Shown here piece after piece: positions 1 to 5,426 of a DNA stretch of 12,304 nt. The notes under the pieces are model-generated. The model had not been told where the DNA came from. It saw only the letters and a list, made by a program, of their open reading frames with translations, and made no database searches. The stretch covers positions 1 to 12,304 of the forward strand of contig CAJUNE010000033.1 in NCBI GenBank assembly GCA_910587745.1, in the 5' to 3' direction. The stretch's first letter is position 1; every line of letters starts with the position of its first letter. The DNA comes from an uncultured Bacilli bacterium. GTDB lineage: Bacteria > Bacillota_I > Bacilli_A > RF39 > UBA660. A program made the position numbers and the translations under genes.

Positions 1-9
1 TATTATATC

Positions 10-35
10 AAAAAAACCACACCTAGTGGTGCGGT
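10..35 (-). terminator. Intrinsic terminator of the tsaE-tsaB-rimI-tsaD operon
   Basis: Read on the minus strand, an 8-bp stem (ACCGCACC with GGTGTGGT, one G-U pair) encloses a 4-nt loop and is followed directly by seven T. This is a textbook rho-independent terminator about 42 nt after the tsaD stop. On the plus strand the same stem has an A-C mismatch and no T-run, so it works for minus-strand transcripts only. Confidence 0.85.
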
Positions 36-52
36 TGAAATTTCAATTTAGG

Positions 53-79
53 AAAGCTTAAATAAATAAGCTTTTTTTT
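53..79 (+). terminator. Hairpin plus T-run, probable terminator for a gene entering from the left
   Basis: An 8-bp stem (AAAGCTTA with TAAGCTTT) around a 6-nt loop runs straight into eight T on the plus strand. It overlaps the tsaD stop codon. A plus-strand gene ending just left of the window would be terminated here, converging on tsaD. That gene is not visible, so its existence is inference. Confidence 0.55.
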
Positions 80-1082
80 AACATATATCAGCATGACTAC
101 TAGCATTTAAACTATAATCACAAAATTCCTTTTTCAAATATAGAGGATATGCTGCTGCTCCAATCATCGCTGCATTATCAGTACAATAAAGAAGTCTAGG
201 TATAAATAACTCTGCCGTATATTTATCACATAATTTTTGCATTTGTTCTTTTAAATAATTATTCGCTGATACTCCACCTGCTATAACCAGTCTTTTAATA
301 CCAGTTTCTTTAAAAGCTTTTTCTGCTTTTCGTATTAGTTCATCTATTGCCACATCTTGAAAACTACGAGCTAAATCATATTTATTTATTTCTTCACCTT
401 TTTGTTCGGCATTATGAACTAAGTTAATAATAGCACTTTTAAGACCACTATAACTAAAATTATAAGTATCATCCATAACTGGTTTAGGTAGATTATAAGC
501 ATGTTTTCCATCTTTAGCATATTTTTCTACATTTGGCCCTCCTGGATATTTAAGACCTATTACTCTTGCTACTTTATCATAAGCCTCACCTATGGCATCA
601 TCTAAAGTCTCCCCAAGTTTTTTAAATTTATAATCTGATTCCATAATTAAAAGTTCTGTATGCCCTCCACTAACTACTAAAGCAAGTAGTGGAAATTCTA
701 AATTAGATTCAATATTATTTGCATAAATATGACCAATTAAATGATTAACCGCTATTAAAGGTTTATTATATATTAATGATAAAGTTTTAGCCGCTTCAAT
801 TCCTACTATTAAGCTGCCAGTTAAACCTGGCGCATAAGTAACTGCTATAGCATCAATATCTTCCATTTTCATATTAGCTTTTAAAAGAACGTCTTCTAAA
901 ACTAAAGTTATCGCTTCCGTATGCATTCTACTAGCAATTTCAGGCACTACCCCACCATACATTGCATGTGTATCCATTTGAGTAGCTATCGTAAGTCCAA
1001 TAACATCTTTACCATTTTTAACAATTGCCATACTTGTTTCATCACAAGAAGACTCTATAGCTAAAATATATACATCCTTCAT
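78..1082 (-). CDS. tsaD: tRNA N6-threonylcarbamoyladenosine transferase TsaD
   Basis: TsaD is the catalytic subunit that transfers the threonylcarbamoyl group from threonylcarbamoyl-AMP to A37 of ANN-decoding tRNAs, working with TsaB and TsaE in the cytoplasm. The 334-residue length is normal. Visible family marks are the N-terminal ESSCDETS (10-17), the metal-binding H114 and H118 in NHLIGH, SGGHT (138-142), GETLDDAIGEAYDKVAR (157-173), YSGLKSA (211-217), AGGVSANN (268-275) and TDNAAMIG (301-308), whose D302 is the expected third metal ligand. The ATG shares one base with the rimI stop (TAATG on the minus strand), which suggests translational coupling. It is the last gene of the operon and is followed by a terminator. 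No key residue is missing. Confidence 0.97.
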   Translation of the reverse strand: MKDVYILAIESSCDETSMAIVKNGKDVIGLTIATQMDTHAMYGGVVPEIASRMHTEAITLVLEDVLLKANMKMEDIDAIAVTYAPGLTGSLIVGIEAAKTLSLIYNKPLIAVNHLIGHIYANNIESNLEFPLLALVVSGGHTELLIMESDYKFKKLGETLDDAIGEAYDKVARVIGLKYPGGPNVEKYAKDGKHAYNLPKPVMDDTYNFSYSGLKSAIINLVHNAEQKGEEINKYDLARSFQDVAIDELIRKAEKAFKETGIKRLVIAGGVSANNYLKEQMQKLCDKYTAELFIPRLLYCTDNAAMIGAAAYPLYLKKEFCDYSLNASSHADIC

Positions 1083-1510
1083 TATTGTTCACTCTTTCTT
1101 GCCATCAAGTAAGCATCATCACCATCATAATAGTGTTCTCTTTTATGAACCACTTCAAAACCAAATTTATCATATAAAGCTAAAGCTTCTTTGTTTTTAG
1201 TAGCAACTTCTAAAGTAACAAGTTTTAAAACTTCACCAAGATCACTAATTAAATATCCTAATAAATTAGTACCTATTCCTTGTTTTCTATAATCAGGATC
1301 AACAACTATACTTAAAATATCACAAGTTTCATATAAAGAGGTCGCAGTAATAAAACCAACTATCTTATCATCTTTTTCATAAACTATAACTTTTGAAATT
1401 TCGTCTTGTAGCATTTCATTAATTTTAAAAAGTCTTTCAAAATTTTTATTTAATAATTTACCCAATTCATTTATTCTTGTTATATCATAAACACTTGCAT
1501 TTCTAATCAT
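1082..1510 (-). CDS. rimI: Ribosomal-protein-alanine N-acetyltransferase-like GNAT protein (RimI)
   Basis: This is a 142-residue GCN5-related N-acetyltransferase. The acetyl-CoA loop is at 70-84 with core RKQGIG (75-80). Later come LEVATKN (100-106) and ALYDKFGF (111-118), typical of RimI. E101 and Y113 match the spacing of the catalytic base and proton donor known in E. coli RimI. RimI acetylates the N-terminal alanine of ribosomal protein S18, although homologues in other phyla can have broader targets. The ATG lies inside the end of tsaB (8-nt overlap, ATGATTAG) and has a strong AGAGGTGG site about 5 nt upstream, within the tsaB coding sequence. Its place between tsaB and tsaD is the conserved Bacillota arrangement. 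Confidence 0.9.
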   Translation of the reverse strand: MIRNASVYDITRINELGKLLNKNFERLFKINEMLQDEISKVIVYEKDDKIVGFITATSLYETCDILSIVVDPDYRKQGIGTNLLGYLISDLGEVLKLVTLEVATKNKEALALYDKFGFEVVHKREHYYDGDDAYLMARKSEQ

Positions 1511-2057
1511 GTTCCACCTCTATCTTTTTAACATAAAGTGGAACTAAAGAATGCGGCAAAATATTATCTTTATTTTTTGCATATTGTTTCACTTTTATTA
1601 AATCTACATTGTTATCGAAATTAATATTCAACTTATTATTAAGCAGTTCATCATTTTTTAAATAATAATAATCTTTAACTAAATTATGATTTTTATCAAA
1701 TTCTCCAACAAAAGCTCCATTTTTATCTTTTAAACCTACCACTATATCATGTTCAAAATTTAATGATAATGCTTCCAAATATGATATAGCTTTTACATTT
1801 ATTTTTAGACAATAAGCTATAATTTTAGCTATTACAATTCCAATTCTAACTCCTGTAAAAGATCCTGGTCCTAAAACTACAATAATTTCTTTTAAATCAT
1901 TTAAAGAAATATTACATTCATTTAATAGTTCTTCCAAAAGAGGAATAGTATCTTTTGAAATATAATTACTACTTCTTTCTTTTTTTAATAAAATATCATC
2001 ATTTTTAAATATAGCCAATACTAAATTAAAATGTGTATCAATATACAATGTATACAT
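1503..2057 (-). CDS. tsaB: t6A biosynthesis protein TsaB, short form
   Basis: TsaB is the non-catalytic partner that heterodimerises with TsaD and is needed for t6A formation. The signature GPGSFTGVRIGI (63-74) is intact, the N-terminal YIDTHFN corresponds to the usual nucleotide-site strand, and the C-terminal PLYVKK corresponds to the usual PLYLR-type end. The protein has only 184 residues, whereas TsaB is usually about 220-230, so the second domain is reduced. The start has a strong AAGGAGGG site with normal spacing, so the N-terminus is not in doubt. The stop (TAG) overlaps the rimI start. The reading frame is clean, which suggests a functional compact variant rather than a pseudogene. 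Confidence 0.9.
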   Translation of the reverse strand: MYTLYIDTHFNLVLAIFKNDDILLKKERSSNYISKDTIPLLEELLNECNISLNDLKEIIVVLGPGSFTGVRIGIVIAKIIAYCLKINVKAISYLEALSLNFEHDIVVGLKDKNGAFVGEFDKNHNLVKDYYYLKNDELLNNKLNINFDNNVDLIKVKQYAKNKDNILPHSLVPLYVKKIEVEHD

Positions 2058-2083
2058 AATTACCCTCCTTAAAAAAATAAAAA

Positions 2084-2102
2084 CTCACCCTAAAAAAGTG
2101 AG
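2084..2102 (-). terminator. Weak hairpin plus T-run between tsaE and tsaB
   Basis: On the minus strand, CTCAC pairs with GTGAG across a 9-nt loop and is followed by TTTTT, A and seven more T. It begins one base after the tsaE stop. The 5-bp stem is short for a terminator, so partial termination or attenuation is more likely than a full stop. The tsaB ribosome binding site abuts the end of the T-run. Confidence 0.4.
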
Positions 2103-2103
2103 A

Positions 2104-2553
2104 TTATAATACGGCATTACAAAGTTCTTCATATTGCAATCCCCTAGGCTTAAATACTAAAACTCTTGTATTTTCATCAATTATTTTTATGTTTATATCT
2201 AATCTTTCTTGAGGTAATCTATCTTCTATTAATTCTGACCATTCTAAAATACAAACACCAGACTTATTAAAATAATCTTCCACACCAAATTCACTATTAT
2301 CATCAATACGATAAACATCCATATGATATAAAGGCATCTCACCATTTAAATATTCTTTAACAATAGTAAAAGTAGGAGAAGTTATATTATCCTCAATTCC
2401 TAATGCTTTTGCAAAACCTTTTACAAAAACAGTTTTACCACTACCTAGATCACCATTAAGACAAATAACCATACCTGGAAATTTTTCACTTTCAATATTT
2501 TCTGCTAATTCTAAAGTGTCCTCCACACTTTTAGATGTATATTTATAATCCAT
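2104..2553 (-). CDS. tsaE: tRNA t6A biosynthesis ATPase TsaE
   Basis: TsaE is the P-loop ATPase that drives turnover of the bacterial TsaB-TsaD complex in t6A synthesis. The 149-residue length is typical. It has the Walker A motif GDLGSGKT (34-41), followed by the family motif TSPTFTIVKEY (58-68), then HMDVYRI (77-83) and LEWSELI (103-109). The ATG follows a TAGGTG site by about 7 nt. It is the first gene of the tsaE-tsaB-rimI-tsaD cluster and has its own promoter-like sequence immediately upstream, divergent from the small ribbon-helix-helix gene. Confidence 0.95.
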   Translation of the reverse strand: MDYKYTSKSVEDTLELAENIESEKFPGMVICLNGDLGSGKTVFVKGFAKALGIEDNITSPTFTIVKEYLNGEMPLYHMDVYRIDDNSEFGVEDYFNKSGVCILEWSELIEDRLPQERLDINIKIIDENTRVLVFKPRGLQYEELCNAVL

Positions 2554-2571
2554 TTTTACTCACCTAAAATT

Positions 2572-2601
2572 ATTATAGCAAAAACCATATTTGATATTCA
2601 A
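2572..2601 (-). promoter_or_regulatory. Probable sigma-A promoter of the t6A operon
   Basis: On the minus strand, TTGAAT (2596-2601) is followed after 18 nt by a perfect TATAAT (2572-2577). The predicted transcription start lies near 2565, almost at the ribosome binding site, which gives a leader of only about 10-15 nt. The -10 box is convincing; the -35 matches 4 of 6 consensus bases. Confidence 0.55.
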
Positions 2602-2663
2602 GACTCTTTTAAACAATTTTACACCAAAAATTTTTTCTATTATTTCATTATCTATTTTATATA

Positions 2664-2677
2664 TTAGAAAATTCTAA
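2664..2677. promoter_or_regulatory. Short palindrome in the divergent tsaE/RHH intergenic region
   Basis: TTAGAA-AA-TTCTAA is a perfect 6-bp inverted repeat around a 2-bp centre, about 50 bp before the start codon of the small ribbon-helix-helix protein. Such proteins often repress their own genes through short palindromes, so it is a possible operator. In DNA this AT-rich, a 6-bp arm can also arise by chance. Confidence 0.3.
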
Positions 2678-2726
2678 CCTTTATTATATTTTTAAAACAT
2701 ATTAAAATATATATGAGGTGTGAAAA

Positions 2727-2930
2727 ATGGAATTTGTCGTAAGACAGACTAGGCAGAAAGATCCTGCTAGTTACAAGTCTTTATACATTAAGGATTCGCT
2801 GTTAAAAGAAGTAGAAAAAATAGCTGATAAAAATGCCACCTCTTTTAACAACGTAGTAATTAGTATGATCGAAGCCTGTATCTATGGTAATGGTGAGGGC
2901 CAAGAGACAAAAAAGAAAGTTAAAATTTAA
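2727..2930 (+). CDS. Small ribbon-helix-helix (Arc/MetJ-type) DNA-binding protein
   Basis: The 67-residue protein has the Arc/MetJ pattern: a short strand (about 16-21, YKSLYI), a first amphipathic helix (23-36, DSLLKEVEKIADKN), a turn and a second helix (39-53, SFNNVVISMIEACI). A lysine-rich tail follows. Proteins of this fold act as dimers that insert the beta ribbon into the DNA major groove. A good GAGGTG site sits 6 nt before the ATG. No toxin or other partner gene lies downstream; the next feature is a bidirectional terminator, so it is a single-gene unit. It might regulate itself, the divergent t6A operon or the nearby surface-protein gene, but nothing in the sequence proves a target. 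Confidence 0.75.
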   Translation: MEFVVRQTRQKDPASYKSLYIKDSLLKEVEKIADKNATSFNNVVISMIEACIYGNGEGQETKKKVKI

Positions 2931-2971
2931 TGTCTTAATAGATACACTCCTTGAGAATTTCACAGACTCAT

Positions 2972-3000
2972 AAAAAAAGCTACCAAAAGGTAGTTTTTTA
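2972..3000. terminator. Bidirectional intrinsic terminator between convergent genes
   Basis: A stem of CTACC with GGTAG, extended by a G-T pair and A-T pairs, closes a 4-nt AAAA loop. It has a T-run of six on the plus strand (2994-2999) and of seven on the minus strand (2972-2978). It ends the ribbon-helix-helix gene on the plus strand and the BIG2 protein gene on the minus strand. The stop codon of the latter lies inside the outer part of the stem. Confidence 0.85.
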
Positions 3001-5331
3001 TATTTGTTTATATTCCCAAGGTTTACTTAGCGAGTTATATTCTCTAGCACTTATACAATCATCCAAATCAATATATTCTATTTGGAAGAACAAAGGAACA
3101 TAATAAACACTTTTTCCTGAGTAATTAGATACACGAGAATAAACATTATTATAATTATTTACTTTATAAGAAATATCAATGTACCAATGTCCACTTTTTT
3201 GATAAATTTGAGTTATATTATGAGAGAAATTTTCTTGCTTCAGCGCTGATCTTTGATAATTATATGGTAAATAATCCAAATAATCTAAAGATGCTACCAT
3301 CGTAACTTGAGGATTATTAAAATAAGAACGTATACTATCATATTGACTATCATATAAATATCCTGCATTAATTACTTTAGCATTTTTCATATTTTTATCG
3401 TAATACTCAAGAGAATAACTATTATTTGAATATTTATTTTTTTCTTCAATATTAATAAAATAATCAGTTTCTGTTTTTTGTTTGCAATATGTTAAATTAG
3501 AACTATTATTTTCAACATAAACCCAGATACTAGTAGTAAAACCATCAGCTGTTGCACTAATTAAAGCTCTACCCGTATTTTTAGCTGTTACTTTTCCGCT
3601 ACTAGATACAGTTGCTACACTTGTATTTGAACTTCTCCAAGTTACATTTTTATTAGTTGCATTAGTTGGATAAATAGTTGCTCTTAATGTATAAGCATCT
3701 CCTACTTCTAAATCTAAAGATGATTTATTAATAACAATATTAGATACTGATATAACACTATTTACATAAATTGTAGCACTAACACTTACACCATCAGCAG
3801 TAGCTGTAATAACAGCAGTCCCACCCCTTCGAGCAGTTACCTCACCATTACTATTTACTGTTGCTACACTTGTATTTGAACTTTTCCAAGTTACATTTTT
3901 ATAAGTAGCATTACTTGGAGTTACAGTTGCAACTAATTTATAAGTTTCATTAATATCTAAATCTAAATAAGATCTATTTAAAGTTATTTTCGAAACAGAT
4001 ATTACATTATTATCAACATAAACTTTAGCACTAGCAGATTTACCATCAACAGTAGCTGTAATAGTTGTAGTACCTTTTCTTAATGCAGTTATTTTACCAC
4101 TACTAGATATAGTTGCTACACTTGTATTTGAACTTTTCCAAGTTATATTTTTATTAGTCGCATTACTTGGATTTATTGTTGCAGTTAAATAATAAGTATC
4201 ATTAACATCTAAATAAACATTCGATCTATTTAAAGTAACGCTTGTAACCTTAACTACACCAGAACTATTATTATTGTTATTATTACCATTATTCGAACCA
4301 ACTGAACTACGTTTATCAATTACAACTGTACGATTACCATTACTATCTAAATAATATTGATAAATAGTTGAAGTAGCATAATTTACTTTTTGTTTCATAG
4401 TAAATAATACTTGATAACCAACTAAACCTTTACCAGACTTATTATAAATCCCATAATAAGTTGGATTTTCAACATAAATGTTAACACCAATTTTATTTTT
4501 TAAAGATACAGCTTCATTACTTATCTTTATATACTCTAAAGCTGAAATAGAACTAACTTTATTAGCATATTCTGCCTTATAAAAATCAGACTTACTTACT
4601 GCACAATTACCAGGAATAATATATGCTAAAGGATAACTAGAAGTATAATCTTTATTACCATAAGTACAAGTATTATTAGCAATTGTATTATCATTACTAG
4701 GTTTATTAGTTGTACCGCTATTACCAGGTTTATTAACTGTACTATTATTAGATCCACTACTAGGTTTATTAGTAGTTCCACTATTACCAGGTTTATTAAC
4801 TACATTATTAGTATTTGAATTATTATCATCAGTATTTTGATTATCATCTTGATTAATATTACCATTATCATCTGTAGGAACGTCAAGCTTTTCATCTTCA
4901 ACTTTAATAGTATCAATTATATAATCAGACTCACTACCACAAACAAGCTTTATTTTAAGAGTATAATCAGTACTATTAATTTTTGTAGCTTCTGCAAAAC
5001 TTCCAATTGTATCACAAGTATTATTATTTTGATCTTTAAACTCTACTAAAAGTTTATTATCAAACATTTCTCCAAGTGTTATTTTCTTTCTACCATTAAC
5101 GTTTGTTGGTAATCTTGACCCCACAAAATATTCATTCGCAGCAGTTTTCATCGCTTGTAAATTAGTAGATAAATTAGATTCTAATACTTTTTTATCTTTT
5201 TTAACTAAAGAAACAATAAATATTAAGATAAATACTGCTACTAAAAGAATAGCAAATTTAATCAACAATGATTTCCAATTGATATTCAAATTACTTAAAT
5301 TAAAACTTTTCTTTGGTTTTTCTTCGTACAT
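2998..5331 (-). CDS. Membrane-anchored surface protein with three BIG2 Ig-like domains
   Basis: The 777-residue protein starts with a short basic cytoplasmic tail and one hydrophobic segment (about 22-43) with no obvious cleavage site, so it is probably a signal anchor. A small domain follows (45-145), then a low-complexity Asn/Thr/Gly/Pro linker (154-220), a second domain (221-340), a poly-Asn stretch (347-357) and three BIG2 bacterial Ig-like domains (361-440, 445-523, 528-606). Each BIG2 carries the typical TWKSSNTSVAT-like and ITATADG-like strands. The C-terminal domain (610-777) is unassigned. All six cysteines fall outside the membrane segment as successive pairs (106/131, 222/243, 616/759), one pair per non-BIG2 domain. 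There is no LPXTG sorting signal. BIG2 domains are common in adhesins and cell-wall proteins, so a surface binding or structural role is likely; the ligand is unknown. The AGAGGGGG site lies 7 nt before the ATG. Confidence 0.85.
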   Translation of the reverse strand: MYEEKPKKSFNLSNLNINWKSLLIKFAILLVAVFILIFIVSLVKKDKKVLESNLSTNLQAMKTAANEYFVGSRLPTNVNGRKKITLGEMFDNKLLVEFKDQNNNTCDTIGSFAEATKINSTDYTLKIKLVCGSESDYIIDTIKVEDEKLDVPTDDNGNINQDDNQNTDDNNSNTNNVVNKPGNSGTTNKPSSGSNNSTVNKPGNSGTTNKPSNDNTIANNTCTYGNKDYTSSYPLAYIIPGNCAVSKSDFYKAEYANKVSSISALEYIKISNEAVSLKNKIGVNIYVENPTYYGIYNKSGKGLVGYQVLFTMKQKVNYATSTIYQYYLDSNGNRTVVIDKRSSVGSNNGNNNNNNSSGVVKVTSVTLNRSNVYLDVNDTYYLTATINPSNATNKNITWKSSNTSVATISSSGKITALRKGTTTITATVDGKSASAKVYVDNNVISVSKITLNRSYLDLDINETYKLVATVTPSNATYKNVTWKSSNTSVATVNSNGEVTARRGGTAVITATADGVSVSATIYVNSVISVSNIVINKSSLDLEVGDAYTLRATIYPTNATNKNVTWRSSNTSVATVSSSGKVTAKNTGRALISATADGFTTSIWVYVENNSSNLTYCKQKTETDYFINIEEKNKYSNNSYSLEYYDKNMKNAKVINAGYLYDSQYDSIRSYFNNPQVTMVASLDYLDYLPYNYQRSALKQENFSHNITQIYQKSGHWYIDISYKVNNYNNVYSRVSNYSGKSVYYVPLFFQIEYIDLDDCISAREYNSLSKPWEYKQI
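3514..4251 (-). repeat. Three BIG2-coding repeats with near-identical DNA cores
   Basis: The three BIG2 domains are coded by repeats with a period of 249-252 bp. Cores of about 60 bp starting at 3611, 3860 and 4112 differ at only a few bases. This indicates recent duplication or gene conversion and makes the region prone to changes in copy number. Confidence 0.8.
4695..4800 (-). repeat. 63-bp tandem repeat in the linker of the BIG2 protein
   Basis: Two copies 63 bp apart (starting near 4700 and 4763) code for the same linker motif, NKPGNSGTTNKPS, at residues 179-191 and 200-212. The shared DNA is nearly identical. A repeat in an extended Pro/Asn-rich linker suggests a length-variable stalk between the membrane and the outer domains. 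Confidence 0.75.
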
Positions 5332-5353
5332 ACCAAATTCCCCCTCTGTTTGG

Positions 5354-5370
5354 TGTGGTATGATACCACA
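5354..5370. promoter_or_regulatory. Perfect 17-bp palindrome covering the -10 box (probable operator)
   Basis: TGTGGTAT-G-ATACCACA has perfect 8-bp arms around a single central base. It completely covers the -10 hexamer (5360-5365) of the surface-protein promoter, so a dimeric repressor bound here would block RNA polymerase. The TGGTAT/ATACCA core is reminiscent of GntR-type operators, but no GntR protein is coded in the window. Confidence 0.65.
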
Positions 5371-5388
5371 AAATAATCAAAATGTCAA
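5360..5388 (-). promoter_or_regulatory. Sigma-A promoter of the BIG2 surface-protein gene
   Basis: On the minus strand, a perfect TTGACA (5383-5388) is separated by 17 nt from TATCAT (5360-5365, 5 of 6 consensus). The predicted start lies near 5353 and gives a leader of about 20 nt carrying the AGAGGGGG site. Upstream of the -35 are two copies of TTGCAAAAAC on the plus strand (5392-5401 and 5408-5417). Confidence 0.8.
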
Positions 5389-5426
5389 ATTTTGCAAAAA
5401 CTTAATATTGCAAAAACACCACTTAC

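Noticed and set aside
2727..2930. Antitoxin half of a toxin-antitoxin pair
   Set aside because: No toxin-like gene lies next to it; a terminator and a convergent gene follow.
4837..5049. Plus-strand frame of 70 codons inside the BIG2 gene
   Set aside because: It is an Ile-rich shadow of the Asn/Asp-rich linker on the other strand and has no family features.
5100..5125. LPTN in the surface protein as a sortase signal
   Set aside because: It is near the N-terminus (residues 74-77), is not LPXTG, and has no hydrophobic segment and basic tail after it.
5390..5417. TTTTGCAA/TTGCAAAA hairpin as terminator of the multi-HTH gene
   Set aside because: The stem is AT-rich, the loop is long and no T-run follows; it more likely belongs to the upstream part of the surface-protein promoter.
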